From: Hemerocallis citrina
Taxonomy: Eukaryota > Streptophyta > Magnoliopsida > Asparagales > Asphodelaceae
Reading direction: 5' to 3'
Length of the DNA stretch: 64,000 nt
Assembly: GCA_017893485.1 (NCBI GenBank)
Contig: CM030358.1
Span: 145,404,393-145,468,392, forward strand
Each line of letters starts with the position of its first letter. The first letter of the stretch is position 1. The notes below the pieces were generated by a model that saw only the letters and a list, made by a program, of their open reading frames with translations, made no database searches and had not been told where the DNA came from. This document shows, piece after piece, positions 40,823-56,522 of the stretch. The position numbers and the translations under genes were made by a program.

Positions 40823-41719
40823 GTGAAGAGTGTCCCCTCAACGTCATCGGCAGAGAAGTCATACTCCAGTAAGCCAAGCCACACCCAGGGATCGCTGAGC
40901 TGGAGGGGCACCAGTCACTCAGGCCGAGCTCCAGAACTTCAAACAAGATACATGCGAGCTCTTAATATCGCCATGAGTCAGGATCAGCGTGCCCCTAACC
41001 TTCATCATTCCGCCACTCACGAAGGAGAGTCCCGAGGGTCGACTAGATTCGACCGAAGGGATGACTCGGTCCGCCGCCATCTCCACGAGATGGAGAGGCA
41101 CCTCAACAAGATAAATCCCGAAGAAGAACAATGGACCAATAGGTTCCGCCCCTGCAGACCTCCCTTCTCTAGGGCCATCATGGAAGCTCCAGTCCCCGAA
41201 GCCTTTAGGCCGCCCCGCTTTGAATCCTACAATGGGGAGTCAGACCCGACCGATCATATCGAGAGTTTTAAAACTCTCATGATGATTCATCAAGTCTCGG
41301 ATGCGGTCCTCTGCAAGGCCTTCCCAGCAACATTGAGAGGACTAACGCGAGAGTGGTACTCCCGTCTAACCCCTGCCTCCATCTTCTTATTCGAACAGTT
41401 TGAGAAGCTCTTCCTCACCTACTTTGTGGGTAGCCGCAGAGCCGAGAAAACAAGTACATCTTTGGTGACCCCCAGCCAAAGAAATGGTGAACGCCTAAGA
41501 GATTACGTTCGGCACTTCACCGCCGAAGCCCGGTCTATTGCCTCCCTCAACCAATCAGTAGACTCGGTGGCATTCTGGCACAACGTCACTAACGCCGACC
41601 TAAAGGCGTCCCTTGCCAAGAAGCCTCATCGGGACTTCTCAGAACTCCTACTTAGGAGTGAGAAGTACATTCGAGCAGAAGAGGCTATCAACCCCCTTCC
41701 CCCCTCCCCCCCCCCTTGA
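40823..41719 (+). CDS. Tat-like Ty3 gag (298-aa open frame)
   Basis: Retrotransposon gag capsid region: PRFESYNGESDPTDHIESFK, LCKAFPATLRGLTREWYSRL, FEQFEKLFLTYFVGSRRAEK, LRDYVRHFTAEA. A C-run at 41700-41715 shifts the frame. The remainder reads on in other frames to about 42210, including NWCHFHRDHGHD and ELIQRGHLAKFVRKDGADLP. In relatives this zinc-knuckle-like region ends gag. Frame breaks make a full product unlikely. Confidence 0.85.
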   Translation: MKSVPSTSSAEKSYSSKPSHTQGSLSWRGTSHSGRAPELQTRYMRALNIAMSQDQRAPNLHHSATHEGESRGSTRFDRRDDSVRRHLHEMERHLNKINPEEEQWTNRFRPCRPPFSRAIMEAPVPEAFRPPRFESYNGESDPTDHIESFKTLMMIHQVSDAVLCKAFPATLRGLTREWYSRLTPASIFLFEQFEKLFLTYFVGSRRAEKTSTSLVTPSQRNGERLRDYVRHFTAEARSIASLNQSVDSVAFWHNVTNADLKASLAKKPHRDFSELLLRSEKYIRAEEAINPLPPSPPP

Positions 41720-42389
41720 GGAATCATCTTCCGGGAACAAACGGAAAATACGAGCGAAGAAGGGTCCCAGAAATTCTAGAGGGACGACAATGGTCAACGC
41801 TGCCCAGTTCCTCGTTTTGAGAAGTTCACCCCCCCCCCCCCTCAATGCTAATATATCCGCAGTTCTTATGGAGGTGGATAAGGAAGGGATACTCCGCGGT
41901 CTCCCTAGAATGAATACCCCTGGCAAAAAAAGGAACAGGGATAACTGGTGCCACTTTCATAGGGACCACGGCCACGACAGGATGATTGTCGGGCTCTGAA
42001 ATAGGAGATCAAAGAACTCATACAGCGGGGACACCTGGCCAAGTTCGTCCGAAAAGACGGGGCCGATCTTCCACCCCGAGGAGCCTACAAGAGAACAGAG
42101 GGGTCCGCCGAGTTCCAAGATTCCGAACCTGGGGCCGTCCTCCACCTGTTCCATGGGGGTCCAATGGGGGGAGAACTAAACTCCTTCCAAGAGGCCTTCA
42201 CCCTATCGTAGAAGTAGGATTTCAGATTTCAATAAGGCCGATGCTTGTAACCCAGTCAAAAGCATGTAATAATGGCTTGCCCCATTAAAGTGGCCACTTA
42301 GTTTATCTCAATAAAACTTAGCTTTTTTCTATTATTGCACTTGCTTCATTTCTACCTCTCTGAGTCACATCTACGTCTCGTTAAATAAT

Positions 42390-43120
42390 GAGTTCAGAGT
42401 CTAGCTTTTCCTACAGGGCTGCTCCCACAACTTATTAAGCTAAAAAAATGAGCTTGGAGTCCAACACTTGGTCCGATGCCGCTTTAGCCGCTTGCAACAA
42501 GCAAGTGCGAAGCAGCTCACCATTCGGAATTGATCCTGCAACTCGTTAACCCCCTCAAACGACAAGTTCGGAGTCCAACACTTGGTTCGATGCCACTTTT
42601 TCTACGTTGCAAACGAGCAAGTACAAAGTAGCTCATTATTCAGAATTGCTCTCACAACTGTTGAATCTCACTTAAACAACAAGTTCGGAGCTCAACTCTC
42701 CCCTAGAGTTTCTCCTCAAACTTGTCTCCCGAACGACTCTCTTCCAGAGCCTGGAGATAGCTCTTCGCTCCGCTCGCCTTCCGAGAGGCCTTCTTCTCAA
42801 CGAGTTCGGAGCTCAAACTCTCCCCTAGAGTTGCTCCTCAAACTCGTCTCCCGAATGGCTCTCTCCTAGATCCTGGAGATGATTCTTCGTCCCACTCGCC
42901 TCCCGAGTGGTCCTCATCTAAATGAGTTCAGAGCTCAAAACTCTCCCCTAGAGTTGCTTCTCAAACTTGTCTCCCGGATGGCTGTCTCCTAGATCCGCTC
43001 GTCTCACGAGCGGCCTTCTTCTCAATGGGCTCGGAGCTCAAACTCTCCCCTATAGTTGCTCCTCGAACTTGCCTCCAAGAACAGATCCTCCCATGGGTCT
43101 TACGAGGATTTTCCTAGCTC
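42390..43120 (+). repeat. tandem repeat array 1 of the Tat-like element
   Basis: Two related unit types. Type A starts GAGTTCGGAGTCCAACACTT at about 42390, 42453 and 42564 (63 and 111 bp apart). Type B starts GAGTTCGGAGCTCAAACTCT at about 42681, 42802, 42923 and 43027 (121, 121 and 104 bp apart). No coding function. Confidence 0.88.
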
Positions 43121-43215
43121 ATCTTCTTATCCCACAGGAGTGGAGCTCCTCTTCGAAGATTCCGGAGATCGAAGCTCTTCTCAACTCGACAGAAACGAAG
43201 ATATTGCGGGCCTAT

Positions 43216-44392
43216 TGATGTGAATATTTGCAAGTGTACAAAATCACAACAAGTAGTATAGTTAAGTGAATAGAGTGTCGAACCCACAGGGACTAAATAT
43301 TTTATTGAGTACCAATATTACTAGATGAATCACTATTTGGATAATCGAAATTTATAAATGATAAAACAACTAAGTTAAATTAATCTACTTAAAGCTAACT
43401 AAATTAGTGAAGAGGGAGCGGGCTGTGAAATTCTTGTAATTTGTTAATGGCAAAATTAGTTCTAGGGCTTTTGACTTCACCTAATTTATCACACACACAA
43501 TTTATAACTCCTTCTGAATAAAAATATTATTTTTCTAAGTTGTAGACCAAAATTCCAAAAATATTCACTACTCTATCCACGCAGTATCAGAATTATTCTC
43601 AACTAATTATTTGCCTTAGTTCATCAAATTATTAATTGAAAATTTATGGATTTCTTAACGGTCACGTTCTATAACGGTGTTTAATTTTTATTAACCACAA
43701 ATCACCAGTTCGGTCTCTTCATGATTTAAAAGATCATACAAATGTCTGTCCACCAATTGTACGCATAAATAATAAAAATTAAAACACAACCATGGAAAAA
43801 TAGAACAATAATAAGGTATTAAAATTGTGTTCTTTAAAACTAGGCTACATCTTAGCCCTAGAAAAATAATATTTAGTTCATAATCAATTTGCAACTAACA
43901 AAAATTGTTTGGGATTGCATCATGAAAATTTGAGAAGAAGAGATACAAAAAGATATAAAAATATTGCTAACCAAACAGTAGGCTACTTCTTCCTGTTCTG
44001 TTTTGTTTCTGTCTCGGAGAACGAGTCACAGCACAGCGCCACGTCCGTACGTCAGGTCAGTAGTCAAAAGCACGCCTTGAACCGCATGCTTGTCTGCCCT
44101 GTCAACACCGTCACGTCGCCTGCAGCTGCTGTCTCGTCAGTCAAGTCGCATGTCAGCTCGGTGGGTCCCACGCCTAGTCAGCACCCTCGCTCCTCTGTCT
44201 CTGCGTCTCAATCCCGCAGATGAACAAAGGGGCTTGCCACGTCACCGTACGTCGCTGTCGACCCCTGAGCCGCATGTCAGTCGTACGCCAAGTTAGCCCA
44301 AGGTCGCTGTCGCCCTGCAGCTCTCTCTCTCTCCCTTCTCGTCTTGGTTTTCGCTCCACTGAATCGTCTTTCTCTTTCCGCTTGGTTGCACG

Positions 44393-44427
<35 letters not shown>

Positions 44428-45042
44428 TTCAGTTTTATTCTTTTTTTTCTTTTTTTCTTTTTTTTATTTTTTTTTATTTGAAGTAGCCGTCACCTCTTGA
44501 TTCTCTTTGTGCATGCCTTCATGTATTTATAGACAAACGGGAAGAAGATTTAGGGTTTGCTCTTTGCAGAATAATCCCTCCTTTTTCATTTATTTCCTTC
44601 ATTCTTTAAACCTGATATTTATTTCTTTCCCTTTCTTCTTCACTTTCCTTTTATTGCGAACACGTGTTGCATACACAAAAATAATACCAGAAATTAAGGT
44701 TTTTAAAAATAAAATAAAATAAATTAGTTTAAAATAAATTAAACTAACTAAAAATCATATTAGCTCATTGAAACCCTTTTAAAATTATTTATCATACTTT
44801 TAACTCAATTAGCAAATTAAGATTCAACAAAATAATAAAAATTAATAAATCAATAGTTTTGCTTTGTTTGTTGATTTTTACCAAAGATCTTCACTTTTTG
44901 CATCAAAAATCTCATTTCTTCAAAAATAATTAGTTAATTGAAATCTTATAGAAATAAGATGAATTATAAACAATATAAACGAAAACAAGCAATTTTAATG
45001 GGTAAATGAGTACAAATATTTGTATATAAATTAGACACATTA
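43216..45042. mobile_element. Athila-like solo LTR nested in the Tat-like element
   Basis: 1,827 bp starting TGATGTGAATATTTGC and ending CACATTA (a decayed inverted repeat of TGATGTG), flanked by CCTAT/GCTAT (43211-43215, 45043-45047). The GTGTCGAACCCACAGGGA motif near 43277 is familiar from long LTRs of Athila/Tat-type elements (recalled). Contains a GA repeat at about 44399-44428 and a T/C-rich run after it. Confidence 0.7.
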
Positions 45043-45180
45043 GCTATTTCGACCCTAAATATGGGTGATTCTTCAACTGGCCTCCAAAGAGAAGTTGTGT
45101 ATTTTCGAGTCAGCTTCCAAACGCGGGGTCACATGCCCCGATCTTCGTAGCACCGGAAAAGTGGGTCAGAACACAGTTGC

Positions 45181-45545
45181 ACCGAGCTGCAAATTGGCAA
45201 AAACTATCGCCTCACGATTCATGCCAGATCTTCATCAAGAGGCCCAGATCGTGCCACATAGCTCGGATTTACGATTCGAGCTACCGAGCTACCGAGCTGC
45301 CAATTGGCAAAAACTATTGCCTCAGGATTCGTGCAAGATCTTCATCAAGCGGCTCAGATCATGCCACGTACCTCGAATCTACAATCCGAGGATCCGAGCT
45401 ACGGATTGGCAAAAACTATCATCTCACGATTAGTGCCAGATCTTCATCAAGAGGCCCAGATCGTGCCACGTAGCTCGGATTTACGATTTGATCTACCGAG
45501 CTGCAAAGTGGAGCAAAATTCCGCCTCAAAATTCGTGCTCAATCA
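45181..45545 (+). repeat. tandem repeat array 2 of the Tat-like element
   Basis: About four units of 102-110 bp. Each contains CCGAGCTGCAAATTGGCAAA, then AGATCTTCATCAAG and a CACGTAGCTCGGATTTACGA-like end. A fifth diverged unit lies near 46575-46670. Confidence 0.85.
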
Positions 45546-45699
45546 CGATCAACGGCTCGGATTCGCTGAACAAACAACAAAAACAAAAAAGAATCAGGGG
45601 GTTAACGGGTTGAGCTTGGACCCGTTAGAGACCCAAGCCCGTTCTCCTCTCCCACTCCTTCTTCGGAATTTGGCGCCGAAAACCAAAAAGAAAACCCCA

Positions 45700-46420
45700 A
45701 CACTGCATCACTCTTCCTCGACGAATCCACTGAGCTCCGATGTCTCCCTGTCGAGCTCCCTCGGAGGAGCTCCGCCGAGTCCTCCTCCATCATCGCCGAA
45801 CTCCATCATCTCTGCAACTGAGCTCCGAACCCAAACTTCTAGCTCCACTGTCGAGCTCTTCGGCTCTCCCTCGTCGGCTCGAACTTGCGATCGGGCTCCA
45901 CCATGACCGATCTCCTTTGCAACTGAGCTCCGAACCCAACCGCTGAGCTCTCGTCACCACCTCGATGAGCCACCGCCTCGCCATCACCGAGCTCCTCGAC
46001 GAGCTACCGCCTCGCCTTCACTGTCTCCGAGCTCCACCATCATCAACGAGCTCTACCACCTCCTCGCCGGGCTCCCCCAATGCCATGCCCAGCTCTCTCC
46101 ATTATCGACTCCAAACCCACTGTCTCCGAGCTCCAATTCTCCGAGCTCAGCCTCACTGAGCTCTTCGACGAGCCACCTCCAATACCAACCTCCAAGCTCG
46201 AGCCATCTCCTCGCCGAGCTCTCCTCGACTGAGCTTCGCACCCATCTCGAGCTCCTCCATTTCGAGCTCTACTCCACTATCAAGCTCCCCTTCCTCCGTC
46301 TTCGAGCTTCATCCGAACCCACCTCTGAGCTCCGTCAAGCTCCTCCTCAACTCTGAGCTCTCCTTCCAAAAACCAAACACCTCCACATCACGAGTACCTC
46401 CCTTCGAGCTCCGAAGGTGC
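45700..46420. repeat. GAGCTC-rich simple region
   Basis: CGAGCTC or GAGCTCC recurs every 15-40 bp for about 700 bp in a C-rich, CTCC/CACC background. Long open frames here are a by-product of this composition. Confidence 0.7.
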
Positions 46421-46687
46421 CCTCAGATAAGACGAAGGAGGGAAGTGAAGTGCGGTCGAGGAGAAAGCACACGGAAGAAGACGACGACGAAGAAGGTGGG
46501 AGAAAAAAATATGCCACATGGCAGTCAACGGTCAACGTTGACCGACCAGGTGGCGTCACCTGGTGGGTCGGCGACGCGATTCGAGCTACCAAGCTACCGA
46601 CCCTATAATTGGGGAAAACACCCCACTTTGCGATGCATGCCCCCTGATCATGATCAACGCACAGGATTGCACCACGTGTACAGGAAA

Positions 46688-46730
46688 AATTTAATTAATT
46701 AATTAATTAATTAATTAATTAATTAAATTA
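46688..46730. repeat. (TTAA)n microsatellite
   Basis: About ten copies of TTAA, followed by 250 bp of very A/T-rich sequence. Confidence 0.9.
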
Positions 46731-47139
46731 ATTATTGAAAAAATCCGAAAAATTAATTAAAAATCGAAAAAATTAATTAAAAAAATTCTAAAGATAATTA
46801 TTAATTCGGAAAATAATTTTAAAATTCTAAAAATAATAATTGTTAAATTAGAATAATTAATTAAAATTTTCGATAATTAATTATTTAAATTGGAAAATTG
46901 AATAAAAAATTCAAAAAATGATTAAAAATTGGACAAAATTTAGAAAAATCCAAAAAATCACAAAAAATCCAGAAAATATTCTGAGGATAATTTTGGGTAT
47001 TTTACAAGCTCAGAATAACACTGTTACACCTCTAGCAAGATCCAAACTCCCCCGAGAACTCTGAACTATTAACCATTGAAAACAGATAAAACTAATCCTC
47101 AAAGACTGTAAAACTCAGTTTCTAGGAGTGGGGGGCTTG

Positions 47140-47719
47140 TGATATGGCTATAAATAGAACCAAATCGGAACCGTTCGATTCGGGTACGAATCTTAAAGCT
47201 CTTAGCGGTAAAACAGTAATTTCACCTACAAACGGGTCTGAAATGGGAACTGGATCTTTCTTCAAAGCCTAATAACCTATGAACGGATCTGTCCTATTGG
47301 GTATGGGTAGTAGCCCGCTACAAACCAGTCTAAGATATTTAAAAAGTAATTTAAATTCATAGTTATCTCTTTGAAATGATTTAAACTCTAGATCTTATCA
47401 CCAGGAAGTAGAGATAAATCCTTATCTCGAAATGGGTCGTAAGGTGACTATAAATACCCATCCTCCCCCCCCTCCCCACGTAACAAGGTAATCAATCTTT
47501 TTCCACATAAAGCTATTTCATAATCTTCCTGATTACTGACAAGAGCATCGGAGGGTTCGTCACCGGGATCCATCCTGGTGTATCGAACTTTTTTGCAGGT
47601 CAACAACAGTGGCAAGAAACCAGTCAAACGTCTGTGAAAGTCAACAGGTTTGCTTTATTGTTTCCAAAAAGAATACACGAATTCATCTGTTTGCTCCCAC
47701 ACCAAAATCAGCAGAAAAA
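47140..47719 (+). repeat. 3' LTR of the Tat-like element
   Basis: 580 bp; partner of 39770-40340 with substitutions and small indels; the terminal CA has mutated to AA. Confidence 0.88.
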
Positions 47720-47724
47720 ATAAT

Positions 47725-48418
47725 CCAAGGGTTTTTAACTCGATATATTCACCACCAAATCCATCCAACATGATAACCGTGCTAGACGAGAAATCTACCA
47801 AGGAGAAGTTTTTCATAACAGGTATTATCAAGGGGTTGAAGGAGGATGCACTTAGGAAGGAGAGTCAGAAATCGGCATCAACTTCTGTGAGTTGCTTGGA
47901 GGTGGATTGTACTTTGATTAGAAAGGAATGTGAATGTAGGGGTAAGGTCCGTGGCCACCAGTGCAAAGGGATTGAGCATTATATGAAAGACTGTTGCAAG
48001 CGGTTGAGTCAGAGGGGCACCAAATCCAGTGCCACTGAATCAGGTGATGACTTGCTTAAATAGTGCTTTTGTTTCAAGTTCTTTAGACGTGAATTTCGGT
48101 TGTTCTTTTTATTCGATTAGTTCTTCTCAAGTTTGCTCTGAGAGGGAGATAATTTCTACTTACAAATTTGCATTATATCGTTGTGTGGGAACGAAGGTTG
48201 ATAAGATTTGTGAAGTAATGGTTTCTACTTACAAGTTTGCCTCATGTCGTTGTGTGAGAACGAAGATTGACAAGACTTGTGAAGTAAGGGGTGAGAAAAC
48301 TAATGAGTCTAAGATGAGAAACGGTAGGGGACACACACTAGAGGAGGGCATGTATATTTCTTTGATGAAGCGGAGTCTTATTTCCATGAGAACAATAGAA
48401 GCTCGGGACTGCAGGTAC
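47725..48418 (+). pseudogene. copia element 3 gag C-terminus and protease remains
   Basis: Resumes after the Ty3 insertion: a degenerate CCHC region (GHQCKGIEHYMKDCC), then SATESGDDLL as at gag-protease borders. A weak protease-like FGCSFYS follows, and SLMKRSLISMRTIEARDCRY, matching the copia stretch KRNLISLGTLEASG. Cut by the long solo LTR at 48419. Confidence 0.7.
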
Positions 48419-52466
<4,048 letters not shown>

Positions 52467-52924
52467 GCTACACAGATCCAAGTGGAGTTCGTTCAGTTTG
52501 GAAAAGTTATCGTGAGGTGATGAAGGGTGAGAGGGGGATTGAGCAGGGTCAGCACAACCTCTACCAGCTTTGGAGGAATAGAAAAACTTGTGCAAGTGTT
52601 TCGAAACCCATTGTTCCTAAAGCATCATCTAGTATACTGTCACTAAATTCATCCGAGCGAGACTGCGACGTTCGAATATCGTCTGAAGGAGGAGAGAGCC
52701 TTGAGGTAGGTGGAGTTCGTGTGGAGGGTGGCACCTCCATGATTACATCTACTGGGGTGTGCCCTTGAGAGGGGCATACAGTGGGAGAAAAATATGTGGA
52801 GATAAATTCAACTAGCAGAGGAAGCCATTGAAATGAGTTGTTTGCAAGAAGAGAAGGAAGAGAGTCTAGAATGTTTTAAATCACATAGGTGTGGATTCAT
52901 GAGTATGCAATCCAAAGTGGAGAT
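52467..52924 (+). pseudogene. copia element 3 pol remnant and 3' internal end
   Basis: Continues exactly from the previous piece: YTDPSGVRSVWKSYREVMKG, GAG-pre-integrase-like. It then jumps to a short acidic tail ending near 52768 and non-coding sequence to the polypurine tract. Pol has been deleted here. Confidence 0.65.
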
Positions 52925-53637
52925 TGTTGGGTTTATGTCTTGCATAATATGTTGAATCAGAAGATGATGAGACGATGGAGGAATCGAGACGATCGGGGAC
53001 GGAGTGGAAGCAAGGAAAATAGTCAGTAGCAGCAGCAGGTGGAGTTGCAGTCGACCGCACTTAGGGTCGGTCTACCGCTCTGACTGCACAGAGTTCCCGA
53101 GAGGGGGACAGTTGACCGACCTTGTGGTGTGGTCGACCGAACACAGCACTGATGAAATATTTGGGTCGGTTCTTGGTGATTCGTGAGAAGCCCAACTTGC
53201 TCTTCAAGTCAGTTCTGACGGCTATTATCATAGGGTTATCTCTTCGGAAATATCCAATGGTTATTGTATCAAGATATCAAACTAGGGTTTCTCTAGATCT
53301 CTATATATTGTTGTTATTGACCTCCATTAAGAGCCAAGAAAGAGAGTACTTCATTGAAGGAGAGAATGAGTGATTCTCTAATTGTAAACAACTAGTACTT
53401 GCTGGTGAGGCTTGAGAGAGGGTCGTGGTGAGAATTGTAACATTCTTGTATCTTCTCTAGTTGAATAACATCTTGGGTTTCTTCTCCCCCGGATTAAGAC
53501 GAAAGCCCCAACCAGGACAAATTTGTGTGTGCTTTGGTGTGTTTGGTATGATCTCATATGTGCTTGGTAGTTTGTGTTGATTACATCGAATAACTCAACA
53601 AGATCCTAAGTGGGGTTTTCGGTAGAAATCCCTAACA
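52925..53637 (+). repeat. 3' LTR of copia element 3
   Basis: 713 bp; partner of the 5' LTR. Its GTCGAC sites (53049-53140) are partly decayed and it has an extra near-copy of the palindrome block. Confidence 0.92.
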
Positions 53638-54222
53638 CCAACCTTGAAATCCTTCTCTTGTTGCTCAAAGCCTTCAGGATGGTTAAAAGCCCGATGCAGA
53701 CACTGCGGCATAACAGTTGGTCCGACATCAGCATCTCCCATGAATGAAGGACGACCCCATTCATCGCGGATGGTCAAGAATGTACGCTGCCACTTCTCTA
53801 AATGCACCCTCGCCAACCCTTGTCCCCCTCTTCAACCCTTCACCGTTCAACGACAAGTCCTTAAGGATTATGTTTAGCCATTGGCTCTTCATAAATTGGC
53901 TTAAATACTCGAGCGCATGCATTGTGCATATAAAAAATAAGCTCCCAGTTCTCTCAGAAGACAGACAGAATTGGAGTGTTTCCCTTCACCGATCCTTCCA
54001 AAGTGGAGCGAATAAGGTCATGGACCACTTGCGATAACTCAAATTTTGGATTAACAACAAACGGGTGGATCCAAACATCTAGGAGGTTTCCTCACATTAA
54101 TGACCTCCTCCTCTTCATCCTACTTAATTTGTCTGTCTGTTTCCGATTAACAACTCGGGTTCCATGTCAACCAAACCTTTGCCGATTTCTTAACAATAAT
54201 GTGGATAACTGCACGGCACCAT

Positions 54223-54644
54223 CACTATAACAAACTAAGTCTGCCCCTGAGTTTTTACCCCTGGTGCTTTCCAAAAACGCCGAGGCAGAATTTAAATTTT
54301 TTCAAAGTAAATCAAAATACTTATCTACCCCGACGTTTCGTATAAAATGCCAGGGGGATAATTATGTACCCTGGTGTTGCCAACGACGGGCTAAGTTATA
54401 TTTTTTGTAAAAAAAAAGAACTTAACGTTGTACAAGAAAGATAGTAAGTGTGAGAGAGAGTTAGGCATTGAAGGGGTATAATGGGGGTAAAATACCCATT
54501 ATACCCCTCAACACTTAAGTGGGAGGAGGGGAGGTTTGGTCATGATCGATCTGAGCCGCTGGATCAGATTGACAGCGATGTAACGACTCAGATCACCGTT
54601 TGCAACGGGTTTTTGCAAATAGACTCGTTTGCAATGGAACAAAT

Positions 54645-54645
<1 letters not shown>
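54223..54645 (+). mobile_element. CACTA-like transposon end
   Basis: CACTATAACAAACTAAG at 54223 matches the CACTA terminal type and cuts off the PI4K pseudogene. The subterminal region has CCCCTGG, CCCCGACG and CGACGGG repeats. A perfect 14-bp inverted repeat AGGGGTATAATGGG lies at 54472-54485 and 54495-54508. The opposite terminus was not found in the window. Confidence 0.6.

Positions 54646-54647
<2 letters not shown>

Positions 54648-54704
<57 letters not shown>
54648..54704. repeat. (TA)n microsatellite
   Basis: About 28 TA units. Confidence 0.95.
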
Positions 54705-54705
<1 letters not shown>

Positions 54706-56010
54706 CATCACGTAGGGTCAAACGTGAGTGTTGGGTCAAAGAGTGAGTGTTTGCTGAATTTGAACTAGGCAGAAGTCATCGACGCAACCGGGTTGTGGAG
54801 TACAGAAGGCAAAGCATATCAATATTGCAGCATTGTATGAATATCGGACGAACCTGGGTGGTGCATTGTAGGTAGTATTCGTTCGGAAGCTGGAATGGAT
54901 CCTATGATGGATTCAACGTATGAAAGTTAGACAGACCTGAGAGTTGTGCATTATACGTAGAGTTCTTACAAAAAAAAGATAAAAATAAATGAAGTTGGAT
55001 CAGAGAGTCGTCGTAGTAAAGTCAGTTGTTGACATCGGAAGAAGCCAAGTTAGGATGCATGCTTGGATAAATATGTTGTAGAGGGATCTTGATGGCGTCG
55101 TGATGGTAGGCACGGGCAAGTGGAAATCCTACGATGAATATGGTGGAAGTGGGTGAAGAAAAGAAGCTGGAGTGGATCAATGATGTTGGGCAAAACAAAT
55201 CTGCTTGAAGGCTTGGAAAGACAAAACTAGAGTTTTGGAAAAAATAGAAGGTGGAGAGGAAAAATCTTGTCGATGAGAGCAATAAGCGGAAGCAAAGAGA
55301 AGTCGTTGCTAGAGAGTTGAGGTGGAGCGATTCCCTTGATGACTGGAACCACCCCACCCTAAGGATGCTGAACATTATAGCCCCTCTTATAAATTAGAGC
55401 TTTGATACCATGTTAGATTCAAAAATATTTGAGAGAAATATTATGATAGTTTTTATTGAGGCATTGAGCCATGTTAGGGTTGGCAACCGGGTCGGGCCCA
55501 CCGGGGCTCGAGTAGGGGCGAGCCCAGGCCGGGTTTGAATTCCACTACCTCGACCTGAACCAACCCACGAACCCATATGGGTCTAACCCTGACTCGTGCC
55601 GGGTATGTCCGGGTTGGCTCGATATTTTAATTTGTTTTTAAACACTTTAAATCCAAAAAAAATAGATAAATGTAGAACATGTTTAATTATGAAACAAAAT
55701 TGTAGATATTATTCATTTCAACTTTGGATAAGTTTTTACAACAATAAAATTACTCACAAATACATGTAATAAATACTAAAAAAATCATACAAATTTATTG
55801 AATTACATGTTTAAGGAGATAATCTAGGGTTCGAGATAGCCTAGAGTTAAATTGCAGATAGGGCATTGGACTACTGTCATGCACCTCTACTCAACCTAAA
55901 TTGAGGTTCTCATCGCCCTAAATTCCTACTTAGCTTCCACTTATTGAGGTGTCTTCAGCTTTTCCTTGAGTCATGTCTTCAGCTTTCATCCAATCTTCGG
56001 TGCACACAAG

Positions 56011-56522
56011 TAGCATTGGCATAAATACTCGAAATCCGGATCCGACCTGGACCCGACCCGAACCCGGCATTGGACTGGAACCGACCCGGCCTATCCGGAT
56101 CCGGGTCCTAAAATGGGACCCATTGTACTTTCGGGTTCGGGTCCGGGTCCGGGTCCGGTCAAAAGAGACCCGACCCGGACCTGGACCCGGACCCGTTAAA
56201 AAATCCCGAAAAATCAACATAAAAATAAATATTCTATCCTCATCCCTCCTCTCCTTCCTCCTCAATTCTAAATCTTTCTCTTTCAAACTCAAAACTTATG
56301 CATTTTTCTTCTCTCCTCTATTCTAAATCCTCCACTCGCCGCCTCCGCTTTCTGCTCACACTCCCGCTCCTGCCCGAACGGGTAGAAATATTTTAATAGG
56401 ACCCGGACCCAGAACCAGGACCCATTCCTCACGGGTCCGGGACCAATTTTTGGACCCGTAGGGGACCGGGTCCGGTTCCGGGTAGTGAAGGACCCGCCCG
56501 ACCCGACCCGATACCAATGCTA
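56011..56522. mobile_element. hAT MITE nested in the hAT transposase
   Basis: 512 bp, TIR TAGCATTGGCA / TAGCATTGGTA, perfect 8-bp target duplication CACACAAG (56003-56010, 56523-56530). Interior full of GGGTCCGGGTCC motifs that produce spurious open frames. Excision would rejoin the transposase frame from EMLV to CTEDW. Confidence 0.92.

Larger units (their letters stand above)
39770..47719 (+). mobile_element. Tat-like Ty3 element nested in copia element 3 (gag only)
   Basis: LTRs 39770-40340 and 47140-47719, target duplication ATGAT/ATAAT (39765-39769, 47720-47724; one mismatch). The primer binding site TTGGCGCCGTCTAT starts at 40343 and the polypurine tract AGGAGTGGGGGG precedes the 3' LTR. 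The interior has gag, then long non-coding sequence with two tandem repeat arrays and a nested solo LTR. No protease, RT or integrase. Gag type and long repeat-bearing 3' region fit the Tat/Ogre branch (inference). Confidence 0.9.

Noticed and set aside
45177..46702. Several frames of 60-200 aa
   Set aside because: They follow tandem repeats and GAGCTC-rich composition in the Tat-like element; no domain recognised.
53122..53373. An 83-aa frame, similar to one at 38728-39033
   Set aside because: Both are in the two LTRs of copia element 3 at matching positions; a shared LTR frame, not a gene.
55973..56326. A 117-aa frame rich in Arg, Pro and Thr on the plus strand, and a minus-strand counterpart
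   Set aside because: Derived from the GGGTCCGGGTCC repeats of the nested MITE.
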